Shown: positions 44,116-53,030, numbered from the stretch's first letter. The stretch is 64,000 nucleotides of DNA from Mucilaginibacter sp. Bleaf8 (GCF_018390515.1 NZ_JAHBBK010000001.1:1550001-1614000); one strand, 5' to 3'. Notes: a model not told the origin generated them from the sequence alone. A program made the numbers and translations.

Positions 44116-44342
44116 ATTTTACCTACCACTTCAAACTTTGCAAAAACGCCCTCGGTATGTGGGGCATCCTTTAGTTCTTCGGTTAAATCCTGGCCTGCCC
44201 AGTGTTCGTAATGCTTGCCGTTGCGCCAAAGCCGGCTTTCGGTTACATCATAAATTAAGCCCTGGTAAGCCACCCATATTTGCGGCTTATCCTGCCCGTT
44301 GCGTAAAGCTAATTGCGATTTGGTGTATAACGGCAAACTCAT
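44091..44342 (-). CDS. Cytochrome-b5-like heme-binding protein in carotenoid operon
   Basis: The 83-residue soluble protein is one cytochrome b5-like domain (YDVTESRLWRNGKHYEHWAG, then APHTEGVF). His in GKHYEHW and in APHT are the likely axial heme ligands. There is no membrane anchor. Its ATG overlaps the stop codon of crtYcd by 4 nt, so it is translated with the carotenoid genes. It may pass electrons to a carotenoid-modifying oxygenase such as the CrtZ encoded at 50208-50648; that is inference. The last residues APPNPPR and the stop codon lie in a palindromic repeat. Confidence 0.85.
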   Translation of the reverse strand: MSLPLYTKSQLALRNGQDKPQIWVAYQGLIYDVTESRLWRNGKHYEHWAGQDLTEELKDAPHTEGVFAKFEVVGKIAPPNPPR

Positions 44343-45025
44343 GCAGTAGCAGTTTTTTTTCGCTGTTTAAAATACTCAAAGAAACCTACATTCATCACCA
44401 ACAAGGCCATTGAGTAAAAATGATCTTCTACCGGTATGGTACCAATGCGCTTGCCTATATTTTCGGCATTGTTATACATCACTATGGGTACCGCGGTTAA
44501 TACGCCATTCACAATATAAAACGGCAACAGCGATACAATGTAAGCCATATAGTACCGGCTAAGCCAGCGTGGTTTAAAAACAAACTGAAGCAACACAAGC
44601 AGTACCAGCAGCAAACCAAAGTTCACCAGCGTATACAAACGGTCATGATAAGTAACCACCATCCCGGCACTCAATAAAATCAGGATAACTGAAATAACTT
44701 TGGTGACCGATTGCGGTATAGACCAGCTTACATAGTAGTTGAGGCAGGCATAAATAAAGATGCAGGAAAACGGCACCGTTAAAAAGAACAGTATTTCTTC
44801 AATAGGCAAGCCCCAAAATGCAATACCGGTAATATAATCGGCATTGAATGACCATACACCTTTAACAGTGAACAGTACATCCCAGAATAAAAACACCATA
44901 CCTGTGATTGCCATACCCGGCCATATATACTTCCAGCTCTTATAGTACTGTACCCGCTTATCGAACGATAGCAGTACCGGGAAAATAATTGTCAGAAAGT
45001 TGATGAGCAGGTAGGCGTATTTCAC
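44339..45025 (-). CDS. crtYcd: Lycopene beta-cyclase, fused CrtYc-CrtYd type
   Basis: The 228-residue membrane protein has about seven helices and two internal repeats, each with the cyclase motif: FWGLPIEEILFFL (about 90-102) and GTIPVEDHFYSMAL (about 195-208). Single-chain fusions of this heterodimer type occur in Bacteroidota. Reaction: two beta-ring closures turning lycopene into beta-carotene. The start is GTG and overlaps the preceding stop codon (GTGA). Confidence 0.92.
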   Translation of the reverse strand: MKYAYLLINFLTIIFPVLLSFDKRVQYYKSWKYIWPGMAITGMVFLFWDVLFTVKGVWSFNADYITGIAFWGLPIEEILFFLTVPFSCIFIYACLNYYVSWSIPQSVTKVISVILILLSAGMVVTYHDRLYTLVNFGLLLVLLVLLQFVFKPRWLSRYYMAYIVSLLPFYIVNGVLTAVPIVMYNNAENIGKRIGTIPVEDHFYSMALLVMNVGFFEYFKQRKKTATA

Positions 45026-45567
45026 TTCAGTTCGGCTAAATGTTTATGCAGGCGTTCACTCTCCTGTGCAGTACAACGTTTGGAATCGAGCAGGAATTTG
45101 ATGATAGTTACCGCTACATCCTTATCGGCAGCGGGATAGTTCTTTTTATCCAATTGCTGAATCATCTCTTTTCGATCCATATCCAGATGCTTGTCATACC
45201 CCAAAAAGCCGGGCAAATTGTGTTCTATCGAAAAACGCATAAAGCGAATCTCCATATTATGCGGCTCTTCGTTTACGGCTGTTTGAAGCGTATTTTCGGC
45301 ATCCTTTATATATTTAATTTTGTAATAAGGATTCCAGGTATACTTGGCTTTCAGTGCCTGTACAGCGCCATAATAGCTTACTATCAAAGGCGGCTTATTT
45401 TTATCAGCGCCCAGCACCTTGTAAAGCGAATCATTCACGCTGCGTTTCTCAAGCGCCTGCACCAGTTGCTTGCGCAACAATTTAACATCGTATTTCTGAA
45501 CACTGGTAAATGCAGTTATGAGCGCTGCCGAAAGTATCAGCACCGCTACAACAAAACCTTTTCTCAT
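45022..45567 (-). CDS. Unknown membrane-anchored or exported protein within the carotenoid operon
   Basis: The 181-residue product has an N-terminal hydrophobic segment (about 5-22) and a helical, soluble remainder rich in Lys, Glu and Tyr, with YDVKLLRKQLVQALEKR and IYxIKYIKDAENTLQTAVNE-like helices. No family was recognised. It lies 2 nt after crtB and overlaps crtYcd by 4 nt, so it is expressed with the pathway. A TPR-like helical repeat is possible. Its role might be enzyme assembly in the membrane, but that is speculation. Confidence 0.75.
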   Translation of the reverse strand: MRKGFVVAVLILSAALITAFTSVQKYDVKLLRKQLVQALEKRSVNDSLYKVLGADKNKPPLIVSYYGAVQALKAKYTWNPYYKIKYIKDAENTLQTAVNEEPHNMEIRFMRFSIEHNLPGFLGYDKHLDMDRKEMIQQLDKKNYPAADKDVAVTIIKFLLDSKRCTAQESERLHKHLAELK

Positions 45568-45569
45568 GC

Positions 45570-46403
45570 TTAAATTACTCTTAATTTCTGATGCAAAATA
45601 GCTTTGCAGTACAACGCCATTTTATGCGGATCTGATACACGTATGCGCTTTTGCAAAATTACATTGGCTGGTGTGCGGCTTATTTTTTTAAATAGCTGCC
45701 GGTAATATACGTAGGCTATGTACACACCTAAGCGCGTACCCTTAGGCAACTGCTTAATACCCTCAAAGGCATCATCAAAATCTTTTTTGATATCCGCCTC
45801 TATCTGCAGCTTATCTTCCTCTGTAAAGCGGTTAAAATCAATTGATGGGAAATAGGTACGCCCCCGCTCCTCAAAATCAGCTTTAACATCTCGCAAAAAA
45901 TTGATTTTCTGAAAAGCCGATCCTAAGCTACGGGCCATAGGCAAAAGCCTTTGATAAAGCTCCTCGTCCTTTTCGCAAAACACGCGCAGGCACATCAGCC
46001 CAACTACCTCTGCCGAACCGTAAATGTATTCTTTATATCCGCCTTCATCATAAGCGGTAATATCCAGATCCATTTCCATGGAACGCAAAAAGGCATCGAT
46101 CAGTTCATCTTCAATGCCATACCGGTTTACCACTTGCTGAAATGAATGCAATACCGGGTTTAAACTAATTTTTTGACGGATAGCAACAAATGTTTCGGCC
46201 CTGAATGCAGTAATAAGCTGTTGCTTATCATAGTCATGAAACGTATCCACAATCTCATCCGCGTAGCGCACAAAACCGTAAATGGCATAAATAGGGTAAC
46301 GAAAGCGTTTACCGAAAGCCTTTATGCCTGTGCTGAATGATGTACTGTATTTATTGGTAATTACTTTACTGCACTCAAAACACGTTTCATCAAATAAATT
46401 CAT
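45570..46403 (-). CDS. crtB: Phytoene synthase
   Basis: The 277-residue enzyme has the two Asp-rich metal motifs of the squalene/phytoene synthase family: VRYADEIVDTFHDYD (Asp49/Asp53) and NFLRDVKADFEERGRTYFP. Reaction: head-to-head joining of two geranylgeranyl diphosphates to phytoene. It is the first gene of the minus-strand carotenoid operon and is divergent from crtI with about 100 bp between starts. Confidence 0.95.
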   Translation of the reverse strand: MNLFDETCFECSKVITNKYSTSFSTGIKAFGKRFRYPIYAIYGFVRYADEIVDTFHDYDKQQLITAFRAETFVAIRQKISLNPVLHSFQQVVNRYGIEDELIDAFLRSMEMDLDITAYDEGGYKEYIYGSAEVVGLMCLRVFCEKDEELYQRLLPMARSLGSAFQKINFLRDVKADFEERGRTYFPSIDFNRFTEEDKLQIEADIKKDFDDAFEGIKQLPKGTRLGVYIAYVYYRQLFKKISRTPANVILQKRIRVSDPHKMALYCKAILHQKLRVI

Positions 46404-46455
46404 ACAGGATCCAAAAGGTATATAGTATCAAAAGTACAGAATAGAATTGTATTTG

Positions 46456-46487
46456 TTTGCCGCACCACCAAACAATTGCTTACTTTG
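46456..46487 (+). promoter_or_regulatory. Possible crtI promoter in the crtB-crtI divergent region
   Basis: TTTG (46456-46459) is followed 20 nt later by TTACTTTG (46480-46487), one mismatch from TAnnTTTG. On the other strand TACTTTTG occurs (about 46429-46436), a possible crtB -7 box without a good -33 partner. Confidence 0.35.
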
Positions 46488-46504
46488 AAACGATTAAACA
46501 AATC

Positions 46505-48001
46505 ATGAATAAACAACAACAGGTCATGGTAATAGGCGCCGGCTTTTCGGGATTGGCGGCGGCTACTATACTGGCCAAAGAAGGATTTGCCGTTACTATA
46601 CTTGAAAAGAACGATCAGCCGGGTGGCCGTGCCCGCATCTGGCAGCAGGATGGTTTTACGTTTGATATGGGCCCCAGCTGGTACTGGATGCCCGATGTAT
46701 TTGAAAACTACTTTGCCCTGTTTGGTAAAAATCCTTCGGATTTTTACCAGTTAGAGCGCCTGGATCCCGGTTATCGGGTTTATTATGGCAAAGACGACTT
46801 ACTGGATGTACCGGCCGACCTGAACGCACTGAAAGCGTTGTTTGACGAATTAGAACCGGGTAGCAGCGTAGGTTTGCAAAAATTTCTGGATCAGGCTAAA
46901 TATAAATATGATGTGGGCATGGGCGAGTATGTATTTAAACCCTCGCATTCCATAACCGAATATTTTGATTTTAACCTGGTTAAAAAGAGCCTCGGCATAC
47001 AATTGCTCACCAGCATGAGCAAGCATGTGCGGCAGTATTTTAAAAATCCGAAGCTTATCAAGTTACTGGAGTTCCCGGTACTGTTTTTAGGTGCCACACC
47101 GCAAAACACACCGGCCATGTACAGCATGATGAACTATGCCGACCTGGTACTGGGCACCTGGTACCCGCAGGGCGGAATGCACCAGATTGTTAAAGGCATG
47201 GTGCAGGTTGCAGAAAGCTACGGTGTACAAATTAAACTAAACACCGAGGTTACCCATATTGATATTACCAACAAAAAAGCCACAGCGCTACACACTACCC
47301 AAGGTGTTTATAACGCCGATTTTATAATAGCTGGGGCTGATTACGAACATGTGGACCAGCAGCTGATTGATAAGCCGCACCAAAACTATACGCCTAAGTA
47401 CTGGGACAGCCGTACCATGTCGCCTTCCAGCTTGCTGTTTTATGTGGGTATTAATAAGAAGCTGAATAATGTACAGCATCACAACCTGTTTTTTGATGAG
47501 GATTTTGAGCTGCACGCAGATGAAATTTACACCAACCCTAAATGGCCTACCAAGCCGCTGTTTTACGCCTCGTGCCCGTCAAAAACAGATAACAGCATTG
47601 CGCCCGAGGGTTGCGAGAACCTGTTCTTTTTAATGCCGCTGGCTCCTGGTCTGCAAGACAGCGAAGCCATGCGTGAAAAGTATTTTGACGTAATGCTTTC
47701 CCGCTTTGAACGCATTACAGGCGAAAGCCTGCGCAATAACATCATTGTTAAACGCAGCTATGCCATGAACGATTTCAAGGCCGACTACCATTCGTTTAAA
47801 GGAAATGCCTACGGCTTAGCCAACACTATAACCCAAACAGCGTTTTTAAAACCAGCCATGCGGGCAAAAAACATTACCAACATGCTATATACCGGCCAAC
47901 TGACTGTGCCGGGGCCTGGTGTACCACCTGCGCTGATATCGGGACAAGTGGTGGCTCAAGAGGCGATGAAGATGATGGCCTCGGCCAAGCCTTTCCGGTA
48001 A
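46505..48001 (+). CDS. crtI: Phytoene desaturase (lycopene-forming)
   Basis: From the ATG at 46505 the product has 498 residues and starts directly with the FAD-binding fold (VMVIGAGFSGLAAATILAKE, then EKNDQPGGRAR). An ATG at 46457 lies in the apparent promoter. The C-terminal CrtI signature is YTGQLTVPGPGVPPALISGQ. Reaction: stepwise desaturation of phytoene to lycopene. Divergent to crtB, which makes its substrate. Confidence 0.95.
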   Translation: MNKQQQVMVIGAGFSGLAAATILAKEGFAVTILEKNDQPGGRARIWQQDGFTFDMGPSWYWMPDVFENYFALFGKNPSDFYQLERLDPGYRVYYGKDDLLDVPADLNALKALFDELEPGSSVGLQKFLDQAKYKYDVGMGEYVFKPSHSITEYFDFNLVKKSLGIQLLTSMSKHVRQYFKNPKLIKLLEFPVLFLGATPQNTPAMYSMMNYADLVLGTWYPQGGMHQIVKGMVQVAESYGVQIKLNTEVTHIDITNKKATALHTTQGVYNADFIIAGADYEHVDQQLIDKPHQNYTPKYWDSRTMSPSSLLFYVGINKKLNNVQHHNLFFDEDFELHADEIYTNPKWPTKPLFYASCPSKTDNSIAPEGCENLFFLMPLAPGLQDSEAMREKYFDVMLSRFERITGESLRNNIIVKRSYAMNDFKADYHSFKGNAYGLANTITQTAFLKPAMRAKNITNMLYTGQLTVPGPGVPPALISGQVVAQEAMKMMASAKPFR

Positions 48002-48020
48002 GGAGAAGGCCCCCTCTAAA

Positions 48021-48039
48021 TCTCCCCCAGTAGGGGAGA
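48021..48039. repeat. CTCCCC/GGGGAG hairpin after crtI
   Basis: TCTCCCC (48021-48027) pairs with GGGGAGA (48033-48039), embedded in a C-rich stretch that begins right after the crtI stop codon. It resembles the arms of the element at 43984-44115 and the hairpin at 58309-58332. Confidence 0.55.
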
Positions 48040-48075
48040 CTTTGAACAGCTGTGCTTACGGACAACAAATTACAA

Positions 48076-48157
48076 TGTCATTTCGAACGATAGTGAGAAA
48101 CCTGGCATGTGCGATAAGCTTGGCTTATAAGATCTCTCACTATCGTTCGAGATGACA
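48076..48157. repeat. 82-bp palindromic repeat element
   Basis: Arms 48076-48098 (TGTCATTTCGAACGATAGTGAGA) and 48135-48157 are inverted with one mismatch in 23. A 36-nt centre separates them. This kind of TGTCATTTCGA...TCGAGATGACA palindrome looks like a dispersed non-coding repeat; no coding capacity. It sits in the convergent gap between crtI and the ECF sigma gene. Confidence 0.75.
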
Positions 48158-48195
48158 GGAATTTCAAAAAGGCCTTTCCAATGTGGCAACAAAAA

Positions 48196-48221
48196 AAGGC
48201 CCGCTTATCAAAGCGGACCTT
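48196..48221 (-). terminator. Terminator for the small ECF sigma gene
   Basis: AAGGCCCGCTT (48196-48206) pairs with AAGCGGACCTT (48211-48221) with one mismatch around a 4-nt loop; a T-run follows on the minus strand. It lies about 37 nt past the sigma gene stop codon. Confidence 0.75.
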
Positions 48222-48257
48222 CCTATTTTATATATAATTCTTGAGTTTAAATATCAA

Positions 48258-48797
48258 TTAATCTTCTTCAGCATAAATCGGTTTTTTAACACCGTTGTCA
48301 TATGCTTTCAGGTTTTTCTTTAAAAGTTTGCGGGCTACGTGGATGCGGGTTTTTACTGTACCGATAGGGATAGCTAAATGATCAGCAATCTCGTGGTATT
48401 TATGGCCTTCAAAGTACATGGTGAATGGCACGTAGTAATCTTCAGGTAATCTGTCTAATGCTCTTCTGATATCATCCATCACGAATTTAGATTCGCCCTG
48501 ATTTTTAGTTGAGCTGAACACCAGGTTAGCCGATGAGATCTCTTCAGATTTGGTTACAAAAGTGCTCATCTTAACAAACCGACGGTAGTTGTTGATGAAT
48601 GTATTTTTCATGATGGTATACAACCATCCTTTTAAGTTGGTGCCTTCTTTAAACTTGTTGTAGTAAGTAATGGCCTTCAACATTGTATCCTGAACAAGGT
48701 CGTTAGCATCGTCTGCGTCGTGAGTAAAATGCAAGGCGTAAGAACGTAGTGAACTTGCCTGACGTAGAACCATGGTGTTAAACTCAATCTTTGTCAT
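48258..48797 (-). CDS. ECF RNA polymerase sigma factor, RpoE-like
   Basis: The 179-residue protein has sigma region 2 (HDADDANDLVQDTMLKAITY, NLKGWLYTIMKNTFINNYRR) and region 4 (LPEDYYVPFTMYFEGHKYHE with IPIGTVKTRIHVARK). No FecR or anti-sigma gene is adjacent, unlike the sigma at 25976. It resembles widely conserved single ECF sigma factors of Bacteroidota used in envelope or stress control. Its place next to crtI and near crtZ raises the option that it controls carotenoid genes. Confidence 0.93.
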   Translation of the reverse strand: MTKIEFNTMVLRQASSLRSYALHFTHDADDANDLVQDTMLKAITYYNKFKEGTNLKGWLYTIMKNTFINNYRRFVKMSTFVTKSEEISSANLVFSSTKNQGESKFVMDDIRRALDRLPEDYYVPFTMYFEGHKYHEIADHLAIPIGTVKTRIHVARKLLKKNLKAYDNGVKKPIYAEED

Positions 48798-49088
48798 TCT
48801 GTTATCTGTTAAAGTTTTGTATTACTGTACAGACAAACATGATACCGTTTTATAATTTGAGCCCGAAGGCCGCTCGTGCCAAATAGCTGTTAACCGCTAT
48901 AATGTTTAAACACAAAAACTTTCAATCAGCAAAACCTCATTTACAAATAACTGACAATTAGACCATTAAAACGGATATTCTTTTTAATACAATAAAAGCA
49001 AACAAAAAGGGTTGCACGCAAAAAAAAGCTTAAAAAATGTTAAAAATGCAGATTAAACTTTTTTGATTTTGTTTTAAGCGTACTGTTT

Positions 49089-50108
49089 TTATTGTATAAT
49101 ATTCACTTCACGCTCCAGCATTACGCCAAATTTAGTGTACACACTGTCTATGATTTGCGACGAAAGACTGTACACTTCCTGTCCGGTAGCGCCGCCATGA
49201 TTTACCAATACCAGCGCCTGATTTTTCCAGGTACCTGTATGGCCAATGGTTTTCCCCTTCCATCCGCACTGCTCAATGAGCCAGCCTGCGGCTAATTTTA
49301 CATACCCCTCGCCTGCCGGATAGTTTGCTATTGCAGGATAACTTTTATAAATAGACTCAAATTGCGCTTGCGGAATAACAGGATTTTTGAAGAAGCTTCC
49401 GGAATTACCGATAGTTGACGGATCGGGCAGTTTGGAAACCCGTATGGCCGCTACCACCTGCGATACCTCTTTAATAGTAGGATTGCTGATGCCGCGGTTG
49501 GCCAGCTCCTGCTCAATAGCACCATAGCTAAGGTTGAGCCTGGGTGTTACTGATAACCTAAACTTTACCGACACAATAATATACTGCCCCCTGAGCGCTG
49601 ATTTGAACACACTCTCGCGGTATCCAAACTGGCAATCCTCTTTACTAAAAGTTTTAAACTGTTGGGTAGCTATTTCAAAAGCGCGGCAGCTTTCAAACAC
49701 ATCTTTAAGTTCTACGCCATAAGCCCCAATGTTTTGAATAGGCGATGCGCCTACCGAACCGGGTATTAAACTTAGGTTTTCCATACCGGCAAAGCCGTTA
49801 TCTACACAAAAGTTTACCAGGTCGTTCCATACCTCGCCGGCGCCGGCCTCTACAAATACGGTATCACCCTCTGCATAATCACTAATGCCTTGTATGTTCA
49901 GGCGAACTACTAAACCGTTAAAATCGGTTACCAGCAACATATTGCTGCCGCCACCTATAACCAAACGCTCAAACGCATGCCATTGCGCATCACTAAAAAG
50001 CGAAACCAGATCCTGCTCCTCGTTAATTTCTACAAAATAGCGGGCTTTGGCTTCGATACCGAAGGTATTGTATGGTTTAAGGGATACGTTTTCCTGAATT
50101 TGCAGCAT
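49089..50108 (-). CDS. murB: UDP-N-acetylenolpyruvoylglucosamine reductase
   Basis: The 339-residue enzyme, E. coli-type length, has the FAD-binding motifs PGSVGASPIQNIGAYGVELK and GYRESVFK, and the catalytic Ser region GNSGSFFKNP with the C-terminal AGWLIEQCGWKGKTIG. Reaction: NADPH-dependent reduction forming UDP-MurNAc for peptidoglycan. It is a housekeeping gene between two carotenoid-linked genes. Confidence 0.96.
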   Translation of the reverse strand: MLQIQENVSLKPYNTFGIEAKARYFVEINEEQDLVSLFSDAQWHAFERLVIGGGSNMLLVTDFNGLVVRLNIQGISDYAEGDTVFVEAGAGEVWNDLVNFCVDNGFAGMENLSLIPGSVGASPIQNIGAYGVELKDVFESCRAFEIATQQFKTFSKEDCQFGYRESVFKSALRGQYIIVSVKFRLSVTPRLNLSYGAIEQELANRGISNPTIKEVSQVVAAIRVSKLPDPSTIGNSGSFFKNPVIPQAQFESIYKSYPAIANYPAGEGYVKLAAGWLIEQCGWKGKTIGHTGTWKNQALVLVNHGGATGQEVYSLSSQIIDSVYTKFGVMLEREVNIIQ

Positions 50109-50207
50109 GGTGTTTGGATATTGAACTTTTGGAGGGCGAATTTCGGAATTAATAATTTAAAAGATATCTATATATCAAGATATCTTGGCCGCAACTAACT
50201 GGTAAAC

Positions 50208-50648
50208 CTACCGCTTAAAATACTTTTTACTCGCAACCAGCAACCCAAACTCTTCTGACGGATTTTTCTCCGTTGACTTGTGATGAATTTTATGTGCCCG
50301 GCGGATGCTTAACAGGTATTTATTCCGGGTTTTAAATGCTTTAAATCGGTTATGGATAAACCAATCATGAAAAATAAAATAGATGGTACCGTAAGCGCTG
50401 ATGCCGATGCCGATCCACAGGCGGTAGTCCTGTGTAAAATGCCCCTGCCACATTAGCCACATAGACAAAGCCGCAAAGCCTATGCTGAAAACATCGTTCA
50501 GCTCGAACCAGCTGTGCCGCTCCTGATGGTGGGTTTTATGAATAAACCATAACGGCCCATGAAACAAATATTTGTGAATGAACCATGAAAAGGCTTCCAT
50601 AGCGGCTATGGTTGATATAACGATGGTGATATTGATGAGTATGTTCAT
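50208..50648 (-). CDS. crtZ: Beta-carotene hydroxylase, CrtZ type
   Basis: The 146-residue membrane protein belongs to the fatty acid hydroxylase superfamily. Its His clusters bind a di-iron centre: HKYLFHG, HKTHHQERHSW, HDWFIHNRF and RRAHKIHHK. Reaction: 3-hydroxylation of beta-carotene rings to zeaxanthin, with electrons from a small redox protein. It is separated from the main carotenoid cluster by crtI, a sigma gene and murB. Confidence 0.92.
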   Translation of the reverse strand: MNILINITIVISTIAAMEAFSWFIHKYLFHGPLWFIHKTHHQERHSWFELNDVFSIGFAALSMWLMWQGHFTQDYRLWIGIGISAYGTIYFIFHDWFIHNRFKAFKTRNKYLLSIRRAHKIHHKSTEKNPSEEFGLLVASKKYFKR

Positions 50649-51057
50649 TTTTAATTCAACCTGTTTTACTCGTTAATGTGAGACAGTAAAGGCATATGTG
50701 ATAGTCGTAAGTATATAAACAGTAATTTCCTTATGCTACTGATACTAGTCTGTGTTTCTATTATTGGCCTCTGCTATTAGTTTAATTAAATATAGTAGTT
50801 ATTTACTTCCTTCGTCTGCTCATTGCCGCAGAGGCTATTTCTTTTGTCATAGCCACAAAAGAAACAAAAAGGCCTAGCTGTTGCGATCACCTGTCTACCC
50901 ACAAAGCCCGACGCTGGCCCGGACGCAACAGCAGCCCTACACACTGTTAGACTACTTATGCCATCCAATCAACATCCGGCAACAAAAAAGGTTGCAAGAT
51001 AAACTCCTGCAACCTTCATATATTCTTTAATCGAGTGAGGTACTCAATAACCAGCTA
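50649..51057. other. Intergenic region with structured repeat-like segment
   Basis: This 409-bp gap holds a hairpin TTTCTTTTGT/ACAAAAGAAA (50838-50864), a second one GCTGTTGCG/CGCAACAGC (50877-50932), and the lpd terminator. A 60-codon minus-strand frame (50786-50968) runs through the hairpins and looks spurious. The segment 50820-50945 is GC-richer than its flanks and looks like a dispersed repeat. Confidence 0.5.
50989..51016 (-). terminator. Terminator after lpd
   Basis: AAGGTTGCA (50989-50997) pairs with TGCAACCTT (51008-51016), with a T-run on the minus strand. It lies about 40 nt past the lpd stop codon. Confidence 0.8.
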
Positions 51058-52461
51058 TTAGATATGTATAGCGCGGTTATCGGTAGCGGCCAAACAAGCT
51101 TCACGGATTGCTTCGGTGAAGGTTGGGTGTGCGTGGCTCATGCGGGTTACGTCTTCGGCACTGGCACGGAACTCCATAGCTACAACGGCTTCGGCAATCA
51201 TGTCGGCCGCACGCGGACCAATCATGTGCACACCTAAAATCTCGTCGGTAGCGGCATCGGCCAATACTTTTACAAAGCCGTCAATATCCATGCTGGCACG
51301 GGCACGGCCGCTCGCCTTGAATGGGAACGAACCGGTTTTGAATTTTACGCCTTTTTCTTTCAGTTGCTCTTCGGTATGGCCTACGCTGGCAACTTCAGGC
51401 CAGGTGTACACTACGCCCGGAATCAGGTTGTAGTTGATATGCGGTTTTTGGCCAGCAATAATTTCGGCTACAAAAGTACCTTCGTCTTCGGCTTTGTGGG
51501 CCAGCATAGCGCCGCGCACTACGTCGCCAATAGCATATATACCTTTTACGCTGGTTTCCAGGTGGTCGTCAACGGTAATCTTTTTACCACGTTCTTCAAC
51601 CGTGATGCCGATATTTTCCAGACCTAAACCATCGGTGTAAGCTACACGGCCTACGGCTACCAGGCAGTAGTCGCCTTTCAGCTCCATCTTTTCGCCTTTA
51701 GGGCTGTCAAAGGTTACGGTAACTTCGTTACCGTCAGAAGTAGCGCCGGTTACCTTATGGCCCAGGTAAAACTCCATGCCTTGTTTTTGCAATACCTTTT
51801 GAAGCTCTTTGCTCAATGAGCGGTCCATGGTTGGGATGATGGCATCCATGAACTCAATCACCGATACTTTAGCACCTAAACGGGCATATACAGAACCCAG
51901 CTCCAAACCGATCACGCCGCCGCCAATCAGCACCAGGTGCTTAGGTACTTCCGGCAGTTTAAGAGCCTCGGTTGAGGTGATGATGCGTTGTTTATCTGTT
52001 TTCAGGAACGGCAGGTTTGATGGTTTTGAACCTGTAGCTATGATCACATTTTTAGTGGTCAGGGTTTCTTCGCTGCCGTCGGCCTTGGTTACTTTGATGG
52101 TGTTTTTATCCACAAATGAACCTACGCCCTGGTAGGAGGTGATTTTATTTTTCTTGAACAGGAAAGAGATACCGCCGGTGGTTTGTGCCACCACTTCATC
52201 TTTACGTTTTACCATCTGGCCAAAATCAACCTGCAGATTTTCCAGGTTAATGCCGTGGGTTTTGAAAGTATGCGCTGCATTATGATAATGCTCAGACGAA
52301 TCCAGCAGCGCCTTGGACGGGATACAGCCCACATTTAAACATGTGCCGCCAAACGTGCTGTATTTTTCAATACAAGCTGTTTTTAACCCCAGCTGGGCAC
52401 AACGGATAGCAGCCACATAGCCGCCCGGGCCCGAACCTATAACGATAACATCGTATTGCAT
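51058..52461 (-). CDS. lpd: Dihydrolipoyl dehydrogenase
   Basis: From the ATG at 52461 the product has 467 residues and starts at the FAD fold (MQYDVIVIGSGPGGYVAAIR). The redox disulfide is GGTCLNVGCIPSK (Cys41/Cys46), the NAD-binding fold is VLIGGGVIGLELGS, and the C-terminal catalytic His lies in SHAHPTFTEA. Role: reoxidation of lipoamide in pyruvate, 2-oxoglutarate and branched-chain dehydrogenase complexes. No other complex subunit is adjacent. Confidence 0.96.
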   Translation of the reverse strand: MQYDVIVIGSGPGGYVAAIRCAQLGLKTACIEKYSTFGGTCLNVGCIPSKALLDSSEHYHNAAHTFKTHGINLENLQVDFGQMVKRKDEVVAQTTGGISFLFKKNKITSYQGVGSFVDKNTIKVTKADGSEETLTTKNVIIATGSKPSNLPFLKTDKQRIITSTEALKLPEVPKHLVLIGGGVIGLELGSVYARLGAKVSVIEFMDAIIPTMDRSLSKELQKVLQKQGMEFYLGHKVTGATSDGNEVTVTFDSPKGEKMELKGDYCLVAVGRVAYTDGLGLENIGITVEERGKKITVDDHLETSVKGIYAIGDVVRGAMLAHKAEDEGTFVAEIIAGQKPHINYNLIPGVVYTWPEVASVGHTEEQLKEKGVKFKTGSFPFKASGRARASMDIDGFVKVLADAATDEILGVHMIGPRAADMIAEAVVAMEFRASAEDVTRMSHAHPTFTEAIREACLAATDNRAIHI

Positions 52462-52598
52462 AACAGTAGAGTATTTTGTTGTGGTCAAAGGTAATATTAC
52501 CTGCTATAATACAGATAATTTTTTGGTAAAGTTTCTACAGCTTAGATGAGCGAACTTTATATACTTAAAGATTTAAGTATCTCTTTTCTGAACATCTA

Positions 52599-53030
52599 TT
52601 AACTGCTTACTTCAACAAGATAGTTTAGCATCTTTTCCGCATCGTGCTTAATTCTTTTATAGCGTCTGTAAAAAGAGAAAAAAATAATAATTAGAAAGAA
52701 TGCAGCCTTGTAGTCAACTGTAATTATCCCAAGAACCATTATGCAAGCCAACCATATCTCGCCAAGATAAGAGATGCCAAAGGTTAGTCTAAGCACATTT
52801 TCATTTTCAACTTCAATCAATTCAAACCAACTTTTAGACATATAATAAGGCCCTTCTTCTCTACTTACCGGCATTGGACCATAAGGTTCAAATGTAACTA
52901 CTCCCGGAGCATGCTTACAAACGTGGTAATTACATTCCTTTACTACGTAAATAATATGCTCAGTTAGTTCTTCGGGTGTTACCGGATTATGTCCCAGCAC
53001 CTGTTCAATATGAAATTTTAAATCGAACAA
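52599..53030 (-). CDS. Small hypothetical membrane protein
   Basis: The 143-residue frame begins with TTG and encodes a soluble N-terminal half and two hydrophobic helices in the C-terminal half (about 90-120), then a basic tail (FYRRYKRIKHD). No family was recognised. It is AT-richer than its neighbours. It ends about 30 nt upstream of no clear partner and may be a single gene. Confidence 0.6.
   Translation of the reverse strand: MFDLKFHIEQVLGHNPVTPEELTEHIIYVVKECNYHVCKHAPGVVTFEPYGPMPVSREEGPYYMSKSWFELIEVENENVLRLTFGISYLGEIWLACIMVLGIITVDYKAAFFLIIIFFSFYRRYKRIKHDAEKMLNYLVEVSS

Noticed and set aside
50786..50968. 60-codon minus-strand open frame between crtZ and lpd
   Set aside because: It runs across inverted repeats, has no domain or signal, and its composition fits a chance frame in a repeat-like segment.
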